Source: Pipra filicauda (Eukaryota > Chordata > Aves > Passeriformes > Pipridae). From it: DNA of 64,000 nt. How positions within the stretch are numbered: the stretch's first letter is position 1; each line of letters starts with the position of its first letter. Where the stretch lies: assembly GCF_003945595.2 (NCBI RefSeq), contig NW_024104663.1, positions 310,001 to 374,000 of the forward strand. The letters run 5' to 3'. A program made the translations under genes and the position numbers. The notes beneath the pieces were generated by a model. It saw only the letters and a list, made by a program, of their open reading frames with translations. It was not told the origin of the DNA and searched no databases. This document shows, in pieces, positions 38,801 to 50,600 of the stretch.

Positions 38801-39907
38801 GGAACAAATGGTAGCATGACTCAAGTTCCCTAGAAAACCTGTGACAAGGCAGGGTAAGAAACTAAAAGCCGAAATGGCATCCCAGAAACTAACTGTTGTG
38901 TCTCCTGTCACACAACAGCTGCCATAGGCTTACACCCAAGTGGACTCTAGTTATGTTGCAGTACAAGGCAACATAATAGTTACATATGATCACATGTGTA
39001 TCTGGTGAGGTTTAGTCACTTGATTTGCAGGTCATTTCCTATTTAACAAAATTTTTCTTCTTTATTATCTGATAGTGTGTGAATGTTATGAATGACTTGA
39101 ACTGGCAGACTTGCTGCAATTCCTTGTAGGGCAGAGCTATCAACATCTTATCTTTTCTCTGCAATACTGACACAATAGGAAAGCTGACCTAGACACGGTT
39201 TCTGGAGCACTAACACTGCAATTATAGCCATGACATTCACATTCTTGGATCAGAGAAATAACATACCATCATAGCAACAGATGGTTACACCAAGACACAT
39301 TTTATTAGGAAGGCATTGCGAATTTGGCTGCCCCCTGTGAAAACAGATATTCTGCTTGAGTCCCACTTTATAGAGATGTTTGTAGAGAAATTACTTTCTA
39401 CCCATTTTCCAGGCTGATTGATCTTTACAGGAAGATATGCTGTTGGTAATGTCGGCCAAATTCCCATAACCTGGTTTAATTATGGATGGAACCCATAATT
39501 CCCCTTTAGTAAAGGAAGGATAATTAGTTGGGTAAGTCAGACAGGCTTTACCTGACTTAATTTCCTTCAGGAGTATATACAGTTTCACTGTGGGGCAGAG
39601 TTGCCCACATGGTTGCTTTGTGCACACCTGGTTCTATACATAATTGCCTTATCTCAAAAAGGAAAAAAACAAACAAACAAGTGTTTCAGTGTCAATGTTA
39701 GCTGAGAAAAATAAATTGAGCCTTTTATTTCAAAAGGATAACTGCAGGGTAGAATCTAGGCTGCAAAGTTACCAGTTCAGGATGCTGCTGCTATTTCCTA
39801 CAATGGAGTTTGACTCAGTGGAACTTGTTTGATTTCAGTGTTCATGTGCTTGAGACCATTTTCATCTTCTAGATCAGAGACTCCAGAGAAGTAGGGAAGA
39901 GTAACTT

Positions 39908-39976
39908 TTATTACCCTATTTTAGTATTTGAAGGGTCATTTTTATTTTTTATTATCCCATTTTAGTATTTGAAGGG
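39908..39976. repeat. 28-bp direct repeat, 41-bp period
   Basis: Two copies of a 28-bp segment containing CATTTTAGTATTTGAAGGG (first copy CTATTTTAG..., second CATTTTAG...) lie 41 bp apart, separated by a T-rich spacer. It is a local tandem duplication with two substitutions. Confidence 0.8.
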
Positions 39977-41735
39977 GTATAAAAATAGGTTCATGCCATA
40001 GGCAGAATATTATCACTGCCATTTTGCTACATTTAAAAAATATATATGCATTACAGGTATGGGATTTTTCCTATAGATTTTCCATATAGTTTTTAACATG
40101 AAGTAGTCTAGTCCACATAGGAATTTCTGAGTGCTACCTGCATAAAAATCAGGGATAAATAAAGTAATCTTTAATGCTCCACTGAGAACTTTGTGGGGAT
40201 TGTTCCTTTTTATTACTCTGTTGAGTGTTACTATAAATCTTTCTCAGTGTAAAAGTAGAAATAATTTTTCTCTGAAATTTCATCTGAGCTGGATTTTTCA
40301 GGCTCCACGTTAAAAGAGGTGCTTTAGGGGCCACAGAAAAACTATCTTATTTTGACACACTTGGAATTACATTTTGTTACATTAATTACAAAATGTTTTT
40401 TGAAAATCAAATTAATTTTTCCTACTAAAATGTTCTTAACATTTAAAAAGACTGAAACTCAAGTGAAATGTCATAATTCTTCAATCAAAGTTGAAATGAT
40501 TTAAATGTCATATTTCCTAATTTTCCTTTTTTTCCCCTCTACTTTGGTTTTGTTTCTTTTGATGGGAAAAAAAAGAAGAAACTGGGGAGAAATCATTCTG
40601 TTACTTTTAAATAGACAATCTGGTGTCTGTCCTGCTTTAATCCCATGGGAAGAGCATAACAGATGTACAAAAAGGACTAGTGTTGTATAACTGATAAGTT
40701 TAACAGACATTAGACTGCTAAACTGATCAGTAACTTCTTTAGTCTTACTCATCCCATGCCCCTACAGCTGTCATATGAGCTTGAAGTGCATGTTGTCAGT
40801 CAAAGTACCCTTGAGCAGAGAGTTCCAGAGCATCAAAGTACTGTTTGGCAGTGACATGTCTGTCACCTGACTAATACTGGGAAATTTGAGCCATTATGTA
40901 TTGATGCATAAAAGTATGATTTTATGCTGGAAACATCATTTTAGAGAAGATTTACTGGGTGTCCTTATCAGTTAATATAAACCTAAATACATAAAAGACT
41001 AAGGAGATGAAAATGCAATGGATTTTTCTTTTTGCAGAAACAAAGCTGTAAATTGCCTGAGTGCAATGCACTCTTCACTAACTCCACTGAATTGAGTGTG
41101 TAGCTCACATGCAGCCACTGTGTTTGGTGAGTAGAGGAAAATGAAGTGGCAGCAGCTCAGACTTAAGACTGGCTTTTTCCATCCTCCATTACTCTAATTA
41201 ACTCTTGCCTTAGAGTAGAGTGGTAGAAGAAGAGACACCAAGGTTTGAGAGACATGTTTTGGAAACATACCTGGCACGTAAGCAGAAGGGGGATTTTTCT
41301 GTACAAGTTCTGCTCCTTTCCACCTCTTCGTGGCTCTGCTGTTTTTACCTGCAGAAGGTGATGTCCCTCTCCCACTCTCATGGGTTGGATATTCTTCAGT
41401 CCTACTCGGGCCACAGAAAAAATGATTCTTGTGGTAGGGAGAGTTTCACAAGAGCAGACAGGAGGTCTTTCAGGGTGATGGTGACAGAAGTAGTTAAATC
41501 TACTGCTGATCATAAGTGCATTATTCAGTGACCTGACAAATGTGATTCACCCTTTAGCTCGTGAATTGACACAGCATGAATATTGTAGAATTCCCTCCTC
41601 TGATTTTGACATGAAATTGTGGAAGATTATTTTCTCCCTTAATTTTGTAAAGTTTCCTGTTTCCTTGGTGAATTGAGAAGGCTGCCTGTGAGCACCAAGT
41701 ATGTTTGTTTTGGGAAGAAGTGACTTGGGAACATC

Positions 41736-43100
41736 ACAGAATCACAGAATCACAGAATCACAGAATCACAGAATATGCTGAGCTGGAAGGGACCCACGAG
41801 GATCATCAAGTCCAACCCTTAACCCTGTGCAGAGCCACCTCCAAAAGTCACACCATGTGACTGAGAGTATAATCCAAATGCTTCTTAAACTCTGTCAGGC
41901 TTCGTGCTGTGACCACTTGCCCGGGGAACCTGTTCCAGCATCTAACCACCTTCTGGGTGAAGAACTTTGTTCTAGTATCTAACCTAAACCTCCACTGGCA
42001 CAACTTCAGGCCATTCCCCTGAGTCTTGTCACTGATCATCACAGAGAAGAGATCAGTGTCTGCACCTCCTCTTCCCCTCACTAGGAAGTTGCAGACTGCA
42101 ATGAGGTCTTCCCTCAGTCTCCTCTTCTCCGGGCTGAAAGGACCAAATGACCCCAGCTGCTTCTCATGTGGCTTCTGCTCAAGGCCCTTCACCATCTCCG
42201 TTGCCCTCCTTTGGACACACTTTAAGAGTTTAATGTCTTTCTAATATTGTGGCACACAAAACTGCACACAATATTCAAAGTGAGGCCTCACCAGTGCAGA
42301 GCAGAGCAGGACAATTCCCTCACTCGACTGACTGGCGATGCTTTGCCTGATGCCCTCCAGAACATGGCTGGCCCTCCTGGCTACCAGGGCACTGCTGACT
42401 CATATTCAACTTGCCATCGACCAGGACCCCCAGGTCCCTTTCCGTGGCACTGCTTTCCAGCCTCTCTTTCCCCAGTCTGTACAAACAGCCAGGGCTGCCC
42501 ATCCCAGGTGAAGAATCTGTCGTTTTCCCTTGTTGAACTTCATATGGTTGGTGACTACCCAGTCCTCTAATTTGTTGAGGTCTCTCTGCAGGGCCTCCCT
42601 GCCTTCAAGAGTGTCAACAGCTCCTCCCAGTTTTGTGTCATCTGCAAACTTGCTTAGTCAACCTTCCAGTCCTGCATCCAAGTCATTTATAAAAATGTTG
42701 AAGAGCACAGGGCCTGAGATGGATCCCTGTGGAACCCAACTAGTGACAGATCGCCAGTCTGATGTTACCCCATTCACTGTTACCCTCTCTGCTCAACCCA
42801 TGATCCAATTGCTCACACAACATGATGTGTTTATCCAGCTGCGTGCTGGACATTTTGTCCAGAAGGATCCTGTGAGAGACAGTACTGAAAGCTTTACTGA
42901 AATCCAAAAAGATGACATCAACTGGCTTTCCTTGATCATCTAGGTGGGCTAACTCGTCATAAAAGGAAATCATGTTTGATAAGCAGGACTTTCATCTCAT
43001 GTAGCAGTGCTGGTTTTGACTGATGACAGTGTTGTCTTTCAGGTAGCTCAGTAAGTAAAGTCTCCAGTTCACCAGCAAGCCACCATCTGATAAAAGTCTC
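41736..43100 (-). mobile_element. CR1 LINE, 5' truncated, minus orientation
   Basis: The 3' end lies at the left, with an 8-bp repeat of ATTCTGTG in about five units on the minus strand (41736-41775), preceded by the usual GGACTTGATGATCC segment. Reading the minus strand from the right, reverse-transcriptase sequence appears: a damaged QHGFTKGKSC-like stretch near 43000, then MISFYDELAHLDDQGKPVDV and IFLDFSKAF (ending near 42880). Several stops and frameshifts follow. The region downstream to the 3' end is nearly complete. It shares a subfamily with the plus-strand copy at 27.7 kb. The 5' edge is uncertain and could lie as far as about 43.17 kb. Confidence 0.92.
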
Positions 43101-45265
43101 ATGTTTTTCCCCATCCTGGTCTGAGGAATATTCAAAATAGCTGTAGGATGGAAAGTTTGTTACCTTTGTTACCTTTGAAAAGGTTGTCACCTATAAGTGA
43201 CTTAAACCATCTTTTACTGGATCTGGCTGTAAGGTGTCCCTGTGGAAAATACAAGCAGTAAAAATCTGTAGCTTCCACAGCAAGTCTGTCTTCTTCCTTG
43301 GAAGCAGAATTCTAGTTCATGAAGGAAACTTTCTTCCCTTAAAGATGCACAACTCTTCAACCTTGTCTGGGAGGTGAATAGTCTTTCATAAACAGAAAAT
43401 ACATTGTATTCTTATATATCACTGGTCACTTCATCACTAGGCTCCTATGACTAGTTTGGATCTCCGTGTTGTTTCCTGTAGAGCAAGAGTTAGGTTAGGT
43501 CACTGCTTGAAATCTGTCATGAAAATTGAAGCTGGGCCAAGAAGCAGCCTTCACAGTGTTCTCATCCTGGGAAAGTAAAACACGTCAGTGGAGGAGTTTA
43601 ACAGATTTGTTGTCACAAATATAATTTTGAAACAGAAGGCAAGCTTGTCTCATAGCACACTTTAGGGATCCCATGATTAATGCTGCTATTCAGCCAACAC
43701 GGATGCTTTATCCTCATGTACCATAGGATCTGACTACTGGGTTGACACTTGGCTAAAAGAACAACATGCCTGGCCTTGGGTAAGGCTATTTACATGATGT
43801 CTCCAGCACTCAGGCTGGTTACACTGATGTAGCTGTGACCTTTGAAAAGACCAAGAACCTCCTCTCTCCAGGTACCACCCTACAGCCTCCATGACACTTT
43901 GCTGTGTTCCCTTCTGCACTGATTCTCTCCACCTCTGCATTGACTAGTATCTTTCTGCTCCCAGTGGCCTATGTTGCTCTATTTGATCCTACACAGGGGA
44001 TTTCTATATGGCCTGAGTCTTCTGTAGAAACCATTTGCTATGGTGATGCTGGCCACTAAGGTTTTTTTCCTTTTTTTTCTTCTTTTTTTTTTTTTTTTTG
44101 GTCAAAATAAAATATCTCTATGAGGGATTTATAAAATTAGCAATTACTGGTGAGAAGTGAGGCCAAAAGGCAATTTATTGCATAAAGAAATTATTTTAAT
44201 TTAATTAAGTTTTTAGATTACATATAATTCCAGAGAAAGCAGCGATGGATGATAGAAAAAGCAGTAAGCAGGATTGAGGGGAAACTCCCATGGTTAGAAA
44301 ACAAACTCAGGTGCATGGTAGAAGTCAGGGGAGTCTTTGGCACTTGTTCAGAGTAATGTTGTGGAGGCAAAAAGCTGAGAAGTTATTTAAATGGTATGGC
44401 ATTACAACAGAAGATAAAAAATTTACTTATTTTAAGGCTGGAAACAAAGGAAAAACAGCAAGTGAAAGAGAAAATGTGGAGTGGGAGGGCCCTGATTTAT
44501 CTTACCTTCTTCAGCTAGTGACGTTCCTAGCTACGCGCAGAGGTCTGGAATATATGCCCAGGTCACTGATATCTTATCCAGCATGAGATAATTGTATCTG
44601 GAGCTCTATTCTCACTACTCTTCCAGTATTTGTTCTCTGTTCTTTAATTTCTACAAAGCTATTGCTTCACAGGATAAAATTACATGTCAGTTCCTGAAGA
44701 CTTAATGACACAAATAGTTTCCTCATGAAACAATTTCTTTTCTCTTCCCAAAATTGTTTTCATCACGTGTTCATGTATTTTCCATTGAATGGACCAATAA
44801 TGATATTCATCATCCTCATTATTCTTGCAAAAGACTTTCCTGATATAGTAAAAATAATTATGGTTGTGACATAAAAAAGGCAGAATGAGGGAGGTATGTA
44901 GGAACTGTGTTCAGAGGACAGTTTGAAACAGCAATAAGTATGGGGAAAAATGGCAGAATTATTTGAAATTTAGGAGAGCTAATATCCCTATTAGAAGGAG
45001 TCAATTGAGTCTAAAGCATTAGTAAGCTATATGTTAGAAGAATACCATTTTTAATTTTCATATATGTGTTCCTAATGCCTTATTAAGAAATCAAATTCTG
45101 AAGTCTTTAACTCAATTTTATTCACTCCTCACTCAGACAAAACTTTAATCAACCTCAGCTAAGACCTTGCCCCGCTATGCTAGATGAACTGTGTCATGTT
45201 TTACTGCCATCAGATGATAATAAAAAGTTACCACTGTAAAATATAATGAGGTAAAGGACATTTAA
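43101..45265. other. non-coding DNA, no gene seen
   Basis: No gene or element was recognised. A T-rich low-complexity run is present at about 44060-44100. Confidence 0.55.
44060..44100. repeat. poly-T low-complexity tract
   Basis: About 40 bases made almost wholly of T with a few C residues, ending in an unbroken T run. It may be the A-tail of an old minus-strand retroposon, but no body was seen beside it. Confidence 0.75.
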
Positions 45266-45269
45266 TGCT

Positions 45270-45385
45270 GAATGATTTAATAACACTTTGTGCTTATACA
45301 GCCAAGAAAGGATCTCAAAGTACTTCACAAACACTCATGAATGCATTTTAAGAACAAAGTCTGTGATTAAGTAAATTAAAGTTCA
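45270..45385 (+). repeat. old MIR-like SINE trace
   Basis: The sequence GGATCTCAAAGTACTTCACA followed by AACACTCATGAATGC closely resembles the conserved core of old amniote MIR/CORE-type SINEs, in which 'GATCTCAAAGCACTTTACAAACATTAATGA'-type sequence is usual. Only the core is visible and no head or tail can be set. Confidence 0.45.
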
Positions 45386-47096
45386 TTTTAGCTTTCCTGC
45401 TGAAAAGGCACTTCAGGTTAGATGGATGAAACTTGAGTCCCTTAAACCGAGGGATCCAAAACCTAGCGATTCCTATGTGTGCTGTGGCTCTGCTTCAGTG
45501 TGGGCATGTGCTCACAGGCTTTGCTCAGGTTTCCTGATGCTTTGTTTGGGAAACTATTTTGTCTTAGAACCATCTCATACAGAATTTTCTTCGTCCTCCA
45601 TATTCCTTAAAATTCATGTGCAATGTATCTTTCTTGACTCATTCATTCTTAGAACTGGTATATTGGGAGCAAAACCTCATTTCTAGCAATGCAGGCTGAC
45701 CATTGACTCAGGTTTGGAAGTATTGGTCTCTTTTTCAGAACTCCCAAATTACTCTCACTGTATTTCAGTAAGTTAATTTCAAGTGAAAATAATGCAGAAG
45801 GAAATGTAGCAGAGGTATTGAGTTATTTCTACCATGACTTGTTGATTTCTTCCTTTTATTTTTTATTGTTCTTTAAGCAGAAGATAAATATATCTGAGTC
45901 AGAAGCCTTCTACCCACTGTGGAAATGTCCAAAATGTAATCATAAAATTCTATTAGGCTGTCATTGCCTTTTCAGACCTTCTAGTCAGAGCAGCTTGCTT
46001 ACCGTCAGAGATCAGAGATCACAGCCTGCTAGAGCCACAGACTCACAATGAATGAAAGAACGCATTAGGATTTGTTGGAAGCTAAAGCCAGGGCTTTGCT
46101 TTTTATATCCTACAGCAAGGTGCTTTAGGTGCACAGCTGTAATAATAATAAGCTATCAGAGAAGTGGTAGCAGTTCTGAGTAATAGGGAAGTACCTGTCC
46201 CTACAGAGTATGTTTGAGATGGAAAAGCTCTACTATTTCAGAGAACCTGTATCCATGCTGTGGTGAGATAACGTATCTTTCTGCCTAATCTTTTGTGATG
46301 TCAACTTTCATTCAGGTGATTGTTAATCTCTTCAACTCCTGCTCAGTCATTTTCATGGTTTTATCTGACCTTCTGTCCCACCCAGCACCAATAGATTCCT
46401 TATGTACTGAAAGGCTTTACTGAGGAAGGCCCACATACAGTGCTGACTTTTGTTTGATAATCAAAGCATGACCTAATATATCACATAAAATTTCATCTGA
46501 TATAGCCTGCCCATTTGTCTTTCCCATGGCTTCCAAGCAGCAGACAACTGTGACTTCATTGTGTTGTTTTCCTTTTGGTCATCTGCTTTTTTTCACCCTC
46601 AGAGTTAACATCGCACATCTCTTCTCCCCTCCTCCTGCTCTTTGCTGAATTTCTTCCAGCAGCCATTCTTTCTTGTTTACCCCAGGATCTGCCACAGGCA
46701 GAACTTCATTTCCTCTGTTATCTGGTTCTCCATCTCCAGTGAAAATATATTTAGTCTCTCTTCCTCCAGTGTCACTGAATCTCTAACAAAGCAGTGTAAC
46801 TTCTTCCTCACAGAATTCCAAATCCACAACGTATGGCATCCATTTGTTTCAACATTTAGATGCAATCAACTATACTGAAACTCATGTTGTTGTCAGAATA
46901 TATTTTACAAATAACTGTACAGAAGCTGAAAGGTGTTTAGCTGTATTTTGCAGTATTTTGTTGAGCAATGAGATGTAAATGGTAAATTTCACAATAGATT
47001 TACTTCTACATTAAATATAAATGGTTCTTTTTGGAATTAAAATACGTATAGAAGTGAAATCTAAGAACTCAACTCTCCTTTTCCTAATACTTCTGT
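45386..47096. other. non-coding DNA, no gene seen
   Basis: No gene or element was recognised in this stretch. Short open frames lie on both strands around 46.6-46.9 kb and overlap each other in opposite directions, which argues against both. Confidence 0.5.
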
Positions 47097-47699
47097 AAGA
47101 GTATGATGGTTTTTTCTGGGGTAGAGTTAATTTTCTTCACAGTAGCTGGTAGGGGGCTGTGTCTTGATCTTGTCCTGACAACAGGGTTGGTAATATAGAG
47201 ATGTTTTTGTTACTGCTCAGCAGTGCTCGCACAACATCAAGGTCTTCTCTGCTTCTTGTACCACCCCACCAGCGAGTGGACTAGGGGTGCACAAGGAGTT
47301 GGCAGGAACACAGCCAGAACACCTGACCCAAACTGACCCAAGGGATATCTCAGACCATATGGCATCGTGCTCATCATATGGATCTGTGGGAAGAAGGAAG
47401 GCAGGGGGAAGAGTACATTCAGAGTGATGGAATTTCTTTTCTCAAGTCAACGTTGTGCATGATGGAGCCCAGCTTTCCAGGAGATGGCTGAGCACCTGCC
47501 TGCCCATGGGAAGTGGTGAATGAATTCCTTGATTTGTTTTGCTTTGCTTGTGTGCGCAGCTTTTGCTTTACCTATTAAACTGTTTTTATCTCAACCCTCA
47601 AGTTTTTCCACTTTTACTCTTCCAGTTCTCTCCCTCATGTCACTGTGAGGGACGGAAGCGGGGCTGAGCTGATGGCTGGGCTTAAACCACAGCAAAAAG
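47097..47699 (+). mobile_element. avian ERVL-type solo LTR, about 593 bp
   Basis: The LTR runs from about 47102 to 47694. It carries segments I recognise from a common avian ERVL LTR: GGTTTTTTCTGGGGTAGAGT at the start, CACCCCACCAGCGAGTGGAC, GCCCATGGGAAGTGGTGAAT, TTTTGCTTTACCTATTAAAC with the poly(A) signal ATTAAA at 47574-47579, and a CTTAAACCACAGCA end. The order (upstream region, then poly(A) signal, then the 3' end) gives plus orientation. The flanking pentamers AAGAG (47097-47101) and AAAAG (47695-47699) match at four of five positions and may be the decayed target duplication. The TATA position seems mutated (CATATGGATC). No internal viral sequence remains. Confidence 0.9.
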
Positions 47700-50600
47700 T
47701 TTCCTTAAAAGTTTAACTCTTTTTGTGTCTATGTGTGTACTGTTATTATTTTCTAACAATGTAACCTTAATTTTATGTAAAAATGATATTTGAAGTTCTC
47801 TTTAACAGTTCAGTATTTTGCTGTCAAGGAGGAACTGATGCACATTTCTATTCTCTTTGTTTCTTGAAAGAAACCTTACAGTCCCAGAGTGACCCTTCAG
47901 TAGCTATTCTCAGCCCTGGTGAGTCATTCATTAGAGCTTTTGAGTCATAGATGGTATCAGTTTCACGTAGGCATCAGAATCACAACTGCACTTGCTATGT
48001 GAGAAATGAAAGTAACAGTGGGAGACTAAATACTTTGGCAAAACTTCTCTATTTTCTTGCTTTTCCACATCCTAATTTCACATCTTCTGAAGCCTGTAGA
48101 CATTGATTATTGAAATGTATTTTGTCACCTGCAAACTTGGTTTTGATCGACCCGATAAGAAAAGATCGATTTTATTGGGCTTTGCTATGCTGTAGCTAGA
48201 ACAGTTTTCTCCAGACAAAGAATGTTTTGCAATGACATTTATTCCTTTGAGAGATTGTAGTCCATTATCAAAGGGATAAGAGAAGTGCACTTTTTGGGAT
48301 AACTAATTCTAGGACAAAGTTTTATCTACCCTAGAGTCATAAAATAGGTTAAGGTAAGGCTATTTGATAGAACAGTCTTAAGCAATGAAGGAATGACATT
48401 TTGATTAATATCAGTTTATTTATTGATTTACCTGCAAGTGGCATCTCTTTCTAATTTTACTTAGTGAAATGAAAAAAAAATAAAATTTGGTACAACAGAA
48501 ACGAAATGCAAAACTCCTTTGAAGGCAGATTCTACCATTCTTCTGTGCCACCCTCATTTAACATCCAGAGAATCCAATCTTTAATGATGTTAATTTGCTT
48601 TATAAGAATGAAAAACTCTTTCCACTTCCCTCATGTCCTGGTTTCTATATTAGCAGCTGAATATCTACCCCAAACAAGGAATTTCCTACTTGTTCTCTCT
48701 AGGCTTCAGCTTCAATCTCCTCAAACAGAGATTCTAGAAAGCATAATTTTCATTTTAAAAGGACAGACTGTTGGAGGGTAGTGGGGACAAAAAAAAGGTT
48801 GGAGTCCATGATTACTGCAGATCTGCAGCAGCGGGACATAACAATGGCTTGTGGACAGGTGGTTGCTCTGATGGTTTCTGGTACAGTGTCACACTTGGTG
48901 CTCTCTTTGCTGAGTTGCAGGTGGTTGTGGTTTCAAAGGGCTGAGGGAGCAGAGCTAAAACAAATTGTTCTTTTAGAGGGTAGTGCTTTCTGTAGCCTGC
49001 TTGAAGCAAGATACTTGCCACTACATCCAGGTTTCAGCTATTCTTGGAGACTTCCATAGAGTATTTTCTCTAAGAAAATGCAGTTTCTACAAAATCAAAA
49101 TATTCTAGAAAATGTTGCATGTATCTCAATTTTTTCAAGAGGGAAAATTTCCATTAAATATTCTGGTCACTTTTGTTTGTTCAAGGTAAACCAAAATTCT
49201 TGAATTGACCAAATTAGTTCAGCAAAACAGTAAGCTAAGTGTTCCTGTTGTAACACATTCCTACCAGAAGTAAGTGTTCTGATCCATGCTTTTCCTGATT
49301 ACTTTTCTTCCAAGAAAATTTTGTCTTCCAGAAGTTTTTGCAACAGATTTCACTCTGAGGTACATGTCAATAGGAAATGCATGTTACTTCTACATGGGAG
49401 GAATAGTTTGGGTAATGAAAATGTAATTATTGGCTTCCTGAACTCTAAGAAAATATACTTTAATGTTGAAATTATTTGAAACGATTTTGTAGTTATTCAA
49501 CAAAGAAAAACTGGAGGAAAGCTAAAAAAAATTCCTTTTAATCAGAAGTGTTAAAATATGATATTCTTGAAAATTCAAATGTGATAATTTTCAGTATATA
49601 TAGATGCATTCCCATTGCACAGAAATATGGAAATAAAAACTACTTTTTACTAATGTAAGATGGAGGAAATGGTGAGATGTCAGGGTTACAGTTGTGGCAG
49701 AAATGTCATATTTTTTTACCCAAATCACGATTTTTCAGAATTTTTGAACAGTTTACTGATTCATTATTTAGGACATTTTTTAACAATACCAGAAGCTGCA
49801 TAGTAGGTGAAATAGTAAAAATTATTAAAGATATTAATATACTCTTCAATCAGGTGACAAAATTTGGGGACAATGATTTGTGTCTTCATTTTGATTCCAC
49901 CTTGTTGCTATTTACAAGCTCAAAGAAAAGTCCATATAGTTGGGAACCTGAAAACCCTATGTTCTCTGAGGATCTGTTTAGTTTGCTGAATGCCTTTGCA
50001 GTAGTTCATGAAACTTAAGGGATTTTAAAAATATTTACAAGCTTATTGCATTGGTGGCAATAATAGTCCTATATTTTAAAGGAAAAAAGAAAAGAAACAA
50101 TCGTAGGCCTGTCAGAAAGACTAGCTAGGATTGAATACTTATGTCTGCAATTTCACCTTTACAGTACTGCTTTTAGTTATAAAATAGCAGCAGCATTCCT
50201 TAGAAAATAAAACACCCATTCTAAAATACGGTCATCTTTGACTTCTACGCTGCTTTAAGGAGTACCTACTTTGCTGTGGAGCAAATGAAGATAAGTAATT
50301 AATTTAAATACTGGACGCTTGGACTGTAAGCTTATCTTTCTTATTATACCCTCAGGATGTTCTTCCCCAGCCTAAAGCTTTGTTACCAGAAAACATAAGC
50401 AATGTCACCTAACAAGTTCAGAACTGGGTCAAGGTTATGTTGGAAAGAAACAAAGGTTTGAATGAACACCTGATAAAAACTCTCCTTTGAAAAAATAGCA
50501 TGCCCTTGAAAACGGGGAGCAGTAGGTTGTCTGCATGACAGATTTAATCTCTTCCTGGTCTTTGGTAGGAGCTGCACTCGGTCGTGTGTAAGCGCAGCTG

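Larger units (their letters stand above)
31983..41735. other. long non-coding stretch, no gene seen
   Basis: Nearly 10 kb with no supported gene. The composition is AT-rich, extreme at 32.1-32.5 kb, with (AT)n runs near 35.88 and 36.09 kb. The longest open frame (minus, 33728-34108, 126 codons) has no recognised domain. A GC-richer open segment on the minus strand at 37139-37390 is discussed as a finding. A full palindromic TGACGTCA (cAMP-response-element type) occurs near 38354-38361, but without a promoter context I do not call it regulatory. Confidence 0.5.

Noticed and set aside
41736..41775. Repeated CACAGAAT units as a possible CRISPR-like array
   Set aside because: The 8-bp units are directly adjacent without spacers and are the normal 3' terminal repeat of a CR1 LINE.
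41848..42195. 115-codon minus-strand frame and its 77-codon counterpart at 28290-28523
   Set aside because: Both are translations of the same CR1 3' region in a frame not used by the reverse transcriptase. The match shows shared repeat sequence and does not indicate a gene family.
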